From: Pohlia nutans
Taxonomy: Eukaryota; Streptophyta; Bryopsida; Bryales; Mniaceae
NCBI GenBank assembly: GCA_022496805.1
Contig: CM040093.1
Coordinates: forward strand, 11,808,713-11,872,712
Length of the DNA: 64,000 nt
Direction of reading: 5' to 3'
A model generated the notes under the pieces. The model saw only the letters and a list, made by a program, of their open reading frames with translations, was not told where the DNA came from and did not search any database. Shown here piece by piece: positions 35,885 to 46,262 of the stretch. Numbering within the stretch: position 1 is the stretch's first letter; each line of letters starts with the position of its first letter. The position numbers and the translations under genes were made by a program.

Positions 35885-36584
35885 TTAAGCTCAAAGTCAA
35901 AATAGATAATTTCAATGGCTAAACCTGAGATAAAAAATGAAAATGAAAAAAAAGGTGATCCATTCTCGCCCGTGTAAAATCCGAAAATAGCCCAAATACC
36001 GGTAGCTTTGATATGGCGCGCTCAAAACATCACCAAAAGAATGGATGAAAATCATTCGTTTTTACATCCTGAATCACTATTGCAGATTCATTCATGAGCC
36101 ACAAAGTGGTCATGGCGGCAGTTCCGGGTTAAAGTGTCGCCGGGTTAATGGTAGGCTGTACCAGACATCGTCAATATCCGAACAGCAAAGAGAAAAAGCT
36201 CCACTGTGCCATATCTACCGCATCCCTGTCCTCTGCAACTAATAACTTTAGACTGTGCAATATCATTAATAATACCACAAGTACGAAAAACACTCGGTCT
36301 TTTTCTTTCAATGAACACAACACCACACCAAAACCGAAAAAGAATAAAAGCCAGTAGGTGGAGACCAAATGGAAAAAAAGAGACTACTATACAAAGCCAT
36401 TAATATCACTGGAGAGGTACAGAGCTTCCACTTTCTGCTGCTATTCCTGATATGTCATGTCAAGCCATGAAACCTTCTATCCCTTTCCCATATAAGAATC
36501 TCACCAAAAGAGTGAGAGAGAGCCTTGAACAACAACTGTTGCTGGATTTGATACTTACAAACAAACAAGTGTAGAGAAGGGAGG

Positions 36585-39500
36585 TCAGATCCCTGCTTGG
36601 AAAGCAGAAGGCGGAAGCGGCGGTGGCTTGAAGATGCCACCCTTGTAATACACATCACTGCATATGAAGATGGCGCCGTCCTCGTACCGAATGTCTGCAT
36701 TTTCAAGGTCCACCGCTGGTAACACAGGCAAGGGAAAGCCATGTGCTAACTTCTTATTCAAAATAGGAAGAATCACTCTTGAGATGACGGTTCGCAATGT
36801 TGGCTGCATTCATTCATTCCATTTGTCAGTCATGATAAAAAGGTCCAACGCTCTGCTTCTGCCATTGAATGCAAATGGACTGAAGACTCGAACGAAAGCC
36901 TAAGGCCCATGAACGACTTTCCATCTGTTTAATGTACCTTTCTGAGCATAGCCTACTCCAGGAAATCAGGACCAGCTGTGGCAGCTTCAGATTGGTTCTA
37001 AGCAGTACAGTTACAACCTGTAATGTATTTTCCTATGCATAGAATCTTCGTAGCGTATTCCAAATCTTTGTAGAGAACTCCTCATCTCTTTCTATTCTCA
37101 AATCTCCATAGTGTACTCCACAAAATAAGACTTTACTAATGTGTAACATGTGTCGTAGGCTATGCTAGATAGAGTACTCCATGGGCTCGCGACGTCATGA
37201 GATAGCATGCACCCGCTACATGCCGTAGCAGAGCCCCATGGAGTACCCTATCTAGTACAGAATACTCACTCATTTTGGTGTACTTAACTAGATCCAGAAT
37301 AAGTATTAGCCCCAGTATCAGACTCACCTGAAGGAGGTTGACCGGAAATTTGCCAATGTCGCTCCATTTCAGTTCGAGGCTTAGGTCATTCAACGTGGTT
37401 TCAGCCGTGATGTTATTACTCACGACATTGACAATCGCATCCATGGACAATGCCTGCCAAGCACAAACGAATTTATCAGGGAAATGGATAGTGCATAAGA
37501 AGTTACATTTGCTGTTAAACGTTGTAAACTCTTTTTATATCACAACTTTGGTAACCAACGTACAGAACTTGACATGTGGAAAGTGTCCAATCACATGTCT
37601 ACACAACAGCAAATAGTCTCTGGAATGTGATATTGGAGAGTGTGACAATAAGGAGTTCAGAGTGTATACCAAAGATATGCAGGCTACAGGCAGATTCTGT
37701 CCGTCATTTTTCACCATCAAAGTCAATTCAGCTACAGCATTCACCGTGGCGCCATCGATTTGAAGCTGAACCGTGGGTGCTGCTGAACAGGCAAAGTCCA
37801 ATGCCATGTCCATGTTTGGATATTTCTTGTACAATTGGGGTATGATCCACCGCCAAAAGTGAGTATTTAACCACGACTCTTGTGGAAGCTCGTCCACAAC
37901 CCACTCAAGAAACCCATTCTGCACGAAACAGCTCCATCGGTAAATTAATTATGACAGTATAATGAAGCTATTTACTGACTATCCCAAAATCCAACGAACG
38001 TCCTATCGGCTCATTCATGTCAAACCCTGAGATACTCCCTATAGTGTTCAGGTTTTAAGACTGAAGGGCGCTATCAGTAAGAGTTTTTCTTTACAAGCTA
38101 ACTCAAACTATTAAAAAAAGAAACTATAAACTATACTCAACATCTCCCTTATCCTTCTGACGCATCAAGAAAGTCATCAACAAAGACAACAAATCTCATG
38201 TTGTACACAAAGGCCAACACGTAATTCAAGCTTAACTCCGTGGTCGCTTCCATAACCTACACTTTCGAACGATAGAAATATGTTTTGACAGTTACTATAA
38301 TCGACAATTAGCTTCCAAAGTGGACTTCTATTTCTAGCTTGGGCACTCAGGGGTTAACATATATATTCCCGCTGTCCGGAAAAAATTGTTCTAGTTTTTG
38401 GCATTTGTCTTCTTGCAATATTTGTCCTATGTTTTATACTTCAAACGTGAGCCTTGTCCACTTCAATGAGAGTGACAAAAACTACAGACTACTATTAAAG
38501 ATAGATCATTTGTCGAGTACTGAGACGGCTTTACGTTGAGTTAAAAAATGCCAAAAACTCGGACAGTTGTTTCCAGACAGAGGGAGTAATAGCCAGCAGA
38601 GAAAAGAGTACTAAACTATTACGATGCACGCACCTCATAATAGACAGCGGTAGCTGAGTTAATAACGTAGTCACAGAGAGCGATGGTGACCATCTTCGCG
38701 GAGTCGCTGCAGAACAGCCCTGGTTGCAACCCGTGATCCGGGACTGTGAAATTGATAGGCTTCAAGAGGGAGGTGAACTCCCCCTTCACACCCACACTTA
38801 AGAAATTCGGGCTCACGAGCGGATCGCCCACCACGGTCACATCAATAGCAGAAACATCGTCAATTGGTAAGTTCCGAGGAAGGGCTTGGAGATAGTTATC
38901 CAGCTGCTCCGCGCTCTTAATTATTTGCTTTGAAATTGCAGTTTCAATTGCTGCACGAATCTCCCCATCAAATGCATACACAAACCTGTTGAAAACAGCC
39001 CAGTTCAAATCGGTCTAACTATCCAAAAAATAGGGGCAGCATTACTTATATTACAGCATTAATTTGCAGCCCCTGAGGTTTGTTTTAATACTAAATTCTG
39101 TTATCTAGACTTCCAACAATATAATGAGTCGCTCAATGACACTCTTGAGGAGCTGCCTAAACAGTGAGTCAAAGAAAAGGAATGCTTGAGCTAAACTTAT
39201 GTTTGTAAAGAGAGATGTGGCTCACAATAGAATTATTAATTTCCTTTCATCCAGTCCTTAGTCTGCATTTGACAATGATTTCCTGCCTAGAATGGAGTAA
39301 ATTGCGTCAAAAGTGAACGAGTTCTTCAATATTTTATAGCTCCAGATTCTTTTTGTGCTAAGGGTGCAAGCTGTATACTACTCTAGAATGTTATAACTCT
39401 GAATTTGAAATCACAATAGTCCAGGGGTTGAACCTATACACCACCAATCGACATTTGAAAAAGTAACATGAACTTTGAACTTCACATAAACAAAGAAGTA

Positions 39501-40607
39501 AGAGCAGCAGCACGTACCATTGATAAAGCCATGATCCACCTCCACTTAATTCAATTTCAAGGTCGTCAATGTAAGTTCCACACTCCACGACTGTCAAAAT
39601 GAGCGTCCCGTTTTTTGTTGTAAGAGTAAACGTCACACCTGCTTGCATACCATTCACCTGCACAGGGACAATCCAATTATTCCAGAACAATTGAGCATCA
39701 CCAGCTGAAACTGAAGAACATAAAATTATCACACTCTGCTAATTGTTTGCTATTCTAAAAGCACAACTCTTATTACCATGTTTAGGCCTTTTCAGAATCG
39801 TAAAGAACTCTGCGACATATAACCTCAAAAATGTAGACAATTCACCTGGAACCCCAACTTCAACATTTTCCCATCCAAAACTGAAGAACATAAGAAAATA
39901 AAAATCAAACTCTGCTAAATTCTAAATGCGTCAATTCTCATAACATGTCTGGGTCCTTTCAAAACCTCAGAAACGTAAAGAATTCAGCTGGAATCCCAAC
40001 CTCAACGTCTGCCCATCCGAAACTGAAGAACGTCAAAAAACCAAACTCTGCTAATTGTTTCCCATTCAAAAAACACAATTCTCATTCAAAAACCTCGGAA
40101 AACACTAAACAATTCACACACCTGAACGTCGGCCCATCCGCCGTCGTTGACAGGCCACGGAACATACGAGGCGGAGTACTCGTAGTACCAATGAAACCTG
40201 AGCCGGGCCTGAACGTCACCAGCAAACACAGTAATACCAGTCTTGCCCATGTCCACATCGGAGTAGGAGACGTTGGCCCCGGAGAGGGAAATTTGGGAGA
40301 ATTTTGTGTCCAGGCGACCGATGGGCGAGTCGACGTGCGCCTTGATATCCGGCAACGCCAGCGGCGTAATCTCTGCCAGAATCTCGTTCACCAGCACTTC
40401 CTTTACGTAGTCAATTCCGGAGTTCGAAAGCGTCACCATAATCCCCGCAACACCATCGCCAGGATCATCATCATCAAGGGTTTCTTCTTCTTGCACAATC
40501 AGCTTCAGCTTCGGGTATAATCCATACTTCGTGTCATTCGATGCAGCGAACGTCGCCGGGAGTATCACAAGTATCACGATGAAAACGAACAAAACGCCTC
40601 GCTCCAT
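36585..40607 (-). CDS. BPI/LBP-family lipid-binding protein
   Basis: Six exons on the minus strand (40122-40607, 39518-39657, 38634-38985, 37670-37918, 37328-37453, 36585-36803) join in frame to 523 residues. The first 21 residues, MERGVLFVFIVILVILPATF, form a signal peptide, so the start at 40607 was preferred over an upstream ATG at 40640. The layout is that of the plant BPI/LBP-related proteins: an N-terminal lipid-binding barrel (about residues 35-225, including VSYSDVDMGKTGI and VNGMQAGVTFTL), a linker, and a second barrel (about 325-500, including LNTHFWRWIIPQLYKKYPNM, QNLPVACI, GFPLPVLPAVDLENADI). Relatives bind lipopolysaccharide or other lipids outside the cell or in the endomembrane lumen; Arabidopsis members affect responses to bacterial LPS. 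Two telo-boxes precede the ATG, tandem duplications lie in the leader, and a phased W-box row lies 1.7 kb upstream. Introns hold a MITE and two foldbacks. Confidence 0.93.
37165..37255. repeat. foldback in intron 5 of the BPI/LBP-like gene
   Basis: Arms CTAGATAGAGTACTCCATGG and CCATGGAGTACCCTATCTAG pair over about 24 bp (37165-37188 with 37231-37255) around a 42-base loop that contains a smaller stem (GCTAC/GTAGC). It may be a MITE remnant or a hairpin RNA source. Confidence 0.6.
38366..38588. mobile_element. Stowaway-like (Tc1/mariner) MITE in intron 3
   Basis: Terminal repeats: left TTCCCGCTGTCCGGAAAAAA then TTTTTGGCATTTG, right AAAAATGCCAAAAACTCGGA and CAGACAGAGGGAGTAA. The CTCCCTCTGT-type end is that of plant mariner MITEs. 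It lies in the intron between exons 3 and 4 of the BPI/LBP-like gene. Degenerate relatives at 7744 and 9705. Confidence 0.7.
39702..40150. repeat. tandem duplication across exon 1/intron 1 boundary of the BPI/LBP-like gene
   Basis: AACTGAAGAAC recurs at about 39709, 39879 and 40021, each followed by CTCTGCTAA and AGCACAACTCTTA-like sequence. The segments around 39847-39879 and 39990-40020 also repeat the exon end (minus strand GGATGGGCAGACGTTGAGGT), which resembles the real donor context GGATGGGCCGACGTTCAGGT. Confidence 0.7.
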
Positions 40608-40627
40608 CGAAAAATCCGCCACAATTG

Positions 40628-40648
40628 AAACCCTAATCAAAACCCTAA
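40628..40648 (-). promoter_or_regulatory. two telo-boxes 5' of the BPI/LBP-like gene
   Basis: AAACCCTAA occurs at 40628-40636 and 40640-40648, only 21-41 bases upstream of the start codon. Telo-boxes are common near plant transcription starts. Confidence 0.65.
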
Positions 40649-40755
40649 TTGGCCGAGTCTGAAACGATTCTCACAAATAGCATCCTGGAGCGAATTGAAA
40701 GTTGAATAGAAAAGGTTCAAGAATTCCCTCTTTAATATGACTCTCGTTTGTCTCC

Positions 40756-41130
40756 AAACCGAGACTCTATGCAAATTGAACATAAACTACATGCAGTACT
40801 TCAATTCTCTCCATACCAAAACTCTATTCAAATTGAACACAAACTACTGACACAGAATACTTCGATTCTCTCCATAACCCTAGAAAGCGGAAAAATGTAA
40901 ACAGAGCAAGGTAACGTCAACGACAGATTTCTGAAACTCAGTCTTAACAAATGGTGCATCGATGATCTCACGCATCACGACTCTCATTGATAAAGCCCCA
41001 TTTTCAGGAATTGAAGGAACCCTAGAAAGCGTAGAAAAGGAAAACAGAGCAAAGTACCGTCACCAAGAGAGTTCTGCAATTAATGAAGGATTACAAATGG
41101 ACTCTCGGTGGTCGAGTAAGGATCTCAAGC
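40756..41130. repeat. tandem duplications in the leader/promoter of the BPI/LBP-like gene
   Basis: Two sets. Around 40762-40820 and 40815-40880, GCAAATTGAACATAAACTAC and TCAAATTGAACACAAACTAC are followed by TTCTCTCCAT. Around 40877 and 41019, CCCTAGAAAGCG leads to AACAGAGCAA and ends in GCATCACGA. The spacings are about 62 and 142 bp. Confidence 0.75.
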
Positions 41131-42324
41131 ATCACGAGAACAACTGATTGATGCTTTGTCGCGAGTACAAGGTTGACTAATTTTCAGTTCCCGTATTATA
41201 TTGTATTACTCTGTAGAGGTTACAAATTCTGAGAACTCTGTTATATCACCTCCTTCGGTACCCAACGTACATGATTTCAAAACTCTCCAAATATTGGAAT
41301 GTGATATTGGAATGTGATATTAGAGAGTGTGATAATAATGGATCCATGTGTCAAGGATATGAGTAGCGAGGTCTACTTTTGGTTGCCTTCTCTCTAAATT
41401 AGACCTTATTCACTTTTTCACATGACATGGTTTGAATGTGTGACAAGTGTAATGAAGATATTGGATCAAATTTTGTGAGCAATTATTGAAAGTAAACAAT
41501 GGAATAATCTAATTGGTTCAAAGTGGAAAAGGGGTTTCACACTATGACTGGCCGAAGGCTTATTGGCTTCACACTATCTATGAGGAACACCATATTGCGC
41601 TATCCAAAAGAACATACCGGTATCACTTGAAGACACACCTACAAAATAATACAATATAATTTATTCACCAAAACCTAAAGTCAATCAACCAGTCATTGAT
41701 CTTCTTTGGTGTACATATCAATCAATCAGTCATTGATCTTCTTTTTCCATAAATTGTCCCGGAACCTTGCAGTTGTGAGCCCACAAATGCAAAACAATTG
41801 CATAAGACAAACTCTAACACTACCATGAATGTAACTCACCTCCTACCGACTCTGTCTGTAATAAAAATATTCTGAAGTGGCCATTTCCTCAACCCTGAAG
41901 TGGCCATTTCCTCAACCCTGTTTCAATCCTCAATCATCAGCATGTCGAACTTCTGCACACCTGCCTCAGGGAGATACCGACAGAGTTGCAAAGATATATA
42001 TGTTCAAAAACACATTTGCAATTCTATTTGAAAAAGTGATGTTTCAATTTCTGAACTCGTTGACTTACCCCTTTGGTGCAGATGGAACTCCTAGAGATGG
42101 AAGCTATGAAATCATTTTAACTGGTTCACCAAGTAGGAGAGGGTTACATAACACAACTTTAGTCACTTTTTGTGCACCCTCCGATTGACCAAAATGTGAA
42201 ATCTCAACATTATGCCAACCGATTATGTCCGATAACCGTCTCAAGCCTCAAGTAGATGGCAGCTCGCTGAGCCCAGTTTCGAGTTTAGCCCTGCACCTGA
42301 TAGATCGACACTGTCACCATGAGG
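41131..42324. other. upstream region of BPI/LBP-like gene with a dispersed repeat
   Basis: 41215-41345 resembles part of intron 4 (37500-37660): ACCCAACGTACA / ACCAACGTACAG and GGAATGTGATATTGGA, AGAGTGTGA. A perfect 24-bp direct duplication (CTGAAGTGGCCATTTCCTCA plus four bases) lies at 41873-41920. Open frames at 41877 and 42225 have no recognisable domain and I do not call them genes. Confidence 0.45.
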
Positions 42325-42403
42325 TTGACTCCGAACTCGTTGACTTCAAGAACGTTGACTTCCTCGCGTTTGACAACAGTACGTTGACGGACAACACGTT
42401 GAC
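42325..42403 (+). promoter_or_regulatory. six phased W-box cores (TTGAC), 15-bp period
   Basis: TTGAC starts at 42325, 42340, 42355, 42370, 42384 and 42399. Four of the six are followed by T, and several read CGTTGACTTC, matching the W-box TTGAC(C/T). It lies 1.7 kb upstream of the minus-strand BPI/LBP-like gene and downstream of the LBD gene. The array is a minisatellite; a regulatory role is inference. Confidence 0.55.
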
Positions 42404-42623
42404 TTCTCGTGCTGAAAGGTGCGTCACCAGCCTCTCTCTCTCTCTACAGGTGGCTGAATGATGAAGAGACTTGAAGCACAGCCCAGAAAGCTTATTCTAG
42501 GTCCATGATCACGCTGCAAAGAATCGTCCACTGTCAACGGAGAGCATGATGTGCACGAGTAGCAGATTTTGACATCCACAGAGAGCTCGACTTGGTCACT
42601 CTATTTTGTTTTCTGTCGATTAA

Positions 42624-43093
42624 GAGCATGGCCACCCTTGCCCTCAACAAGTGGCCTTTTGGCACTGTAGAGTGGCCTCACACTTTTTTCTCTCCCACCC
42701 TTGGGTTTGCCAGTGGCCTCTCTTGCAAGGCCTCTGTAGAAATGAGCTTTGCCACGCTAGGTTGTGGAGTCTTCCATTTGCCTCTGGAGCTTGAAATCCG
42801 GGCTATTTGAGGGAGATAATCATTGCATTAAATCACCCATGGCCCAGCATGCATGTGCTGGCTTGGTGCTTTCCATCCTCTTGATTTGAATGTAATTAAT
42901 GAATCATTCCCACCCATGGCCCAACATGCATGTGGTGCTTCCCATTGGGCATGGGCTGTTCATTTCTCTAATTCTCAAATTCAAGGAGACTCAACAGTGG
43001 GGGTCAAGAATTTGACAGGCCACTTGAACTCCTACAGTGCCCTCTCAAACCACTGTTGAAGGCCAGTTGATGAGGGCATGGGTGGGAATGCTC
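42624..43093. mobile_element. Tourist/Harbinger-like element with TAA duplication
   Basis: Left end GAGCATGGCCACCCTTGCCC and right end GGGCATGGGTGGGAATGCTC form a terminal inverted repeat extending over about 34 bp. TAA flanks are at 42621-42623 and 43094-43096. It is 470 bp with an internal direct repeat (CATGCATGTG(C/G)TG near 42847 and 42927). Its right end is 73 bp from the LBD stop codon. Confidence 0.75.
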
Positions 43094-43165
43094 TAAGGTT
43101 ACTGTTGCCGTGGCTCCCTTGATGATAAAATAGTCCAAGAAACTCACTCGTGGAGTCTTGGGTGA

Positions 43166-44619
43166 TCATGGCTGATTCGTCAAACTGAGATACACCCCTG
43201 CTCGCCGAAACTCCTCGTGATCAGAACTGGAATCCTGGCACTGCCTTGGTTTAATGTCAGCTGCAGCAACTCCATATCCCGTTGCAACAATGTTGTTGTT
43301 GTTGTTGTTGTTGTTGTTGTGGCGAGCCGGGGAGCTTCGGAGTTGACCATACGTGTGGTCTTGGTCAAGAGCAGCTTGCAGATGCATTTGGTGGTGGCTC
43401 ACGGGGCTCTCATCAAACGCACGCTCTTGCATTCCGAAGTAACTGTAGCTCCCCTGCACTCTCTCCCTTCAACTGATGGCTCATCAACGACGCAGCATCG
43501 TCTCCTCCATATCTGCCATTCATTCATGCAAGTGGTTACTAAGGTCCTCTGTACAAATCATCAAACAGCAAGGATCCAGTCCATCTTCACAACAACATAA
43601 GTACACCCACTTTTTCTGGTCCTGCTATCTCAGAAGGCATATGAGATAGCCCAACCTAAGTTGTTTCATAATGTTACAATACTCATACATCAGTCATAAT
43701 GTAACTCATCATGCATTAGTCATAGCGCAAACTTTGTGAGAAATAATTCATCAACTTTGCGTAGAGAGAATTGTAAAAAACTCTGCACAGATTTGGTGGA
43801 CTATTTTCGAGTTGAAGGATTACTCTTACGGAGTTTCAGTTTGATGCACAATTTCTAAACAAATTGTGCTCATTTTACCTGTAATGCGGATCCACTTTGG
43901 TGTCGAATTTGTGGTCACCGTGGAGGCCGATGTGTTGTCTCAAGAAGTGGGACTCTTCATCCTCGAAAGGGGAAGATGCTGCATGGCCATAGCCGGTGGC
44001 GGAGGAACTGGCGATGGCCTGCTGCTCCAGGAAGAAGATCTGGTCGCGTGCCACATGGAGCTCCTCCTTCAGCTTGGCCACCTGGACCATTGGCAATTTG
44101 AAAATTGAAACTTGAAAAACAGAAAGCAATTTTTGGCGATTTACAATTTTTTTAACTACAAATTATGCATCGCTTTATATAGAATTGTTGACTATACATA
44201 CCAATGATAAGGGAAGATTATGGCGATATACTCTAATTTCTACCCAATTTTCTTACAGCAACATAGCAAGCCCATTTTTCAAGCAGCAAGTTGGCGATAC
44301 ATAGCCACAAAAAAATTTGCTGCACCTGGTTCTGCAGCACCGTGATGACACCCAGGCAGCCGTGCACGGGGTCCTTCTCGCGTGTGTCCGCCTCGTACGC
44401 GATGGACTTGACGGTGTCCTCGCGCTTGCCCGGCTCCACGTGCTTGAGCAGGCGCAGCAGGTTACTCACGCCGAACAGCTTGTGCACGTTCGCGAATCGC
44501 TTCGGCTGGTCCGGCGGGAAGTAGGGAGCAAGAGGACAATCTGCCGAGCATTTCCTCCGCTGGTACTTGCACGCCGCACACGCCGTTTTGCCACTGCTAC
44601 TGCTGCTTGATCCTGTCAT
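43166..44619 (-). CDS. LBD: LOB-domain transcription factor, last exon apparently frameshifted
   Basis: Exon 1 (44326-44619) and exon 2 (43879-44081) encode a class I LOB domain. The zinc-binding block CAACKYQRRKCSADC is at residues 14-28 (C-x2-C-x6-C-x3-C), the GAS block has FANVHKLFGVSN (Val where FGASN is usual), DPVHGCLGVI follows, and the Leu-zipper-like ITVLQNQVAKLKEELHVARD spans the exon junction. Exon 3 is ambiguous. The best acceptor (GAATGGCAG, exon start 43512) opens YGGDDAASLMSHQLKGESAG but meets a stop after GELQLLRNARACV. One base shift in a run of four C (43451-43454) would join it to the long frame that ends at 43166 and holds a poly-Asn tract. Weak acceptors before 43466 or 43460 would also reach that frame. 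LBD proteins are nuclear regulators of lateral organ formation. Upstream, the leader is tandemly duplicated. Confidence 0.88.
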
Positions 44620-44746
44620 CGCTCTGCATACAAATCCATCACAGCATCGATCCTCACGATTGAAATCAAACGTGAAATCTCTATGTCCAGATTTCGAATT
44701 CAGCACCAGTCGGATTGATAACACTCAGATGGAGCGAAATCTTCTT

Positions 44747-45120
44747 GATCGCCAGACTTAGCAAAAAGAAAATGGACAAAAGGAAGAACGGTGCAAAAAA
44801 CATGAGACCTATTTTGGAGTTCTTGATTCTTGAGAGGTTTACTGTTCTCCAACAAGAGCATTCTCACAGCAGATACGACCTAAATATTCAGAAAGAGAAT
44901 GAGGATTTGAATTCAGCAAATGACGAATTCGATTGATCACACTGAAAAGAATAGAATTCATAGTTCTATTGATCACGAGAAAATTAGCAAAAGAAAATTC
45001 GACAAAAGAAAGAAAATCCGAAACTGTGAGGTCTACTTTCTTGATGGTTTCGGGGATCTGTACTGTTCTCCTGCCACACTGACAGTAACAAGAGACCTAA
45101 ATCTCTGGAAGAAGAGAATT
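44747..45120. repeat. tandem duplication in the LBD leader
   Basis: Two diverged copies about 220 bp apart: AGCAAAAAGAAAATGGACAA and AGCAAAAGAAAATTCGACAA, TTTACTGTTCTCC and TGTACTGTTCTCC, GACCTAAATATTCAGAAAGA and GACCTAAATCTCTGGAAGAA. Confidence 0.7.
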
Positions 45121-45992
45121 TCGTTCATGGCTTCGAAAAGATGCAGGTCTAAGATCATGTATGTATACAAAGAATTTCGGTTCCAATTCAGATCTCGAAA
45201 TGCGAATGGAAGAAAAAGAGAGTAGCCTCACTGTCATAACGAGGACGACACCAGAAAGACCAGCGACTAACGCATAAACCCCGGGATCCACAAGATTCAA
45301 AAGCTCCGCCGGGGTTCAAGATTGTCTGTCAACACACGACAATCTGTAAATGCGAGGGAACGTCACACTCACAAATTAAAAGCACCGCGTCGTGCTCCCG
45401 TCGTCGTCGTTGCAGCTCAATTGGCAACGAAAAAGTCCCGCGACAGGGGATCCAATTTCGCATATCCTGCATGAGTCACTTCAAATCTAACCTGCGAAAA
45501 GAGCACGAGAGATCGAGCAAGAGAGGCGAGAGGTAACGCATCTAACTGACAGAGGGCGAATTCTGCTACTGCGCTACTACTCCTACTACTACTATTCTGG
45601 CATTGGAATTGATTCCGCAAGAAGAAGAATTGTGCTCTTGGAATCCATTGATTGATTACTGCGAGTGCTGGAAAACGTAAGGCGAGAATATGGCGAGCAA
45701 ATCAAATGGCGAGCAATCTGCGAGACAGTAACTTCCTCTCACACACAGAGGAGCGACCTCCAAGGACGAGGAGCTTTGAATCTGCATCGCCCCTCCCAGC
45801 GGATGAACTTTGGATGAATAATTTCGGGACGCAGTGGATGAACACTATTGGATGAGTTTTGGGTCATTACATCTCGGCAACCTCCAGTAATTAATTTTCT
45901 TCATTTAACCCCAATCAGCAGGGGTATCTATATTTGCCTCTACACCGTACACTGGATCTTGGTAACAAATCCAGCACTGCCAAAAGACGCCA
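45121..45992 (-). promoter_or_regulatory. probable leader and promoter of LBD gene
   Basis: GC-richer stretch upstream of the LBD start codon (minus strand), for example GTCGTCGTCGTTGCAGCTCA near 45400, with CTACTACTCCTACTACTACT near 45570. A transcription start cannot be placed. Confidence 0.35.
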
Positions 45993-46262
45993 AAGTAAAT
46001 GCCAAGATTTTCTATTTCTTATTTTTCTTCAAAAATTAAAACAAATTGTATAGAAGAAAAAGGAATATTTGAAAATATTTACATGATTTAGCATTTGTCT
46101 AAGTACTATTTAATATTAGAGTATCTTGGCAGTAGTATTTTTTGCAAAAAATAAATGTTTAAACAAATGCTAAATTACGTGAATGTTCTTTTATCTTCCA
46201 TACATTTTTTATTTTTTATTTTTCAAAATTAATTTTCTTTATATTTTGGCATTTATTCTATT
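45993..46262. mobile_element. foldback (MITE-like) element
   Basis: Outer arms AGTAAATGCCAAGATTTTCT and ATTTTGGCATTTATT, and inner arms TACATGATTTAGCATTTGTC and ACAAATGCTAAATTACGTGA, pair over much of a 270-bp palindrome. Family and target duplication are not determined. Confidence 0.55.

Noticed and set aside
41877..42461. two open frames upstream of the BPI/LBP-like gene
   Set aside because: One begins in a perfect 24-bp tandem duplication, the other spans the W-box array; no domain or splice structure.
42592..43059. open frames in 42592-43059
   Set aside because: They lie inside the inverted-repeat element with TAA flanks.
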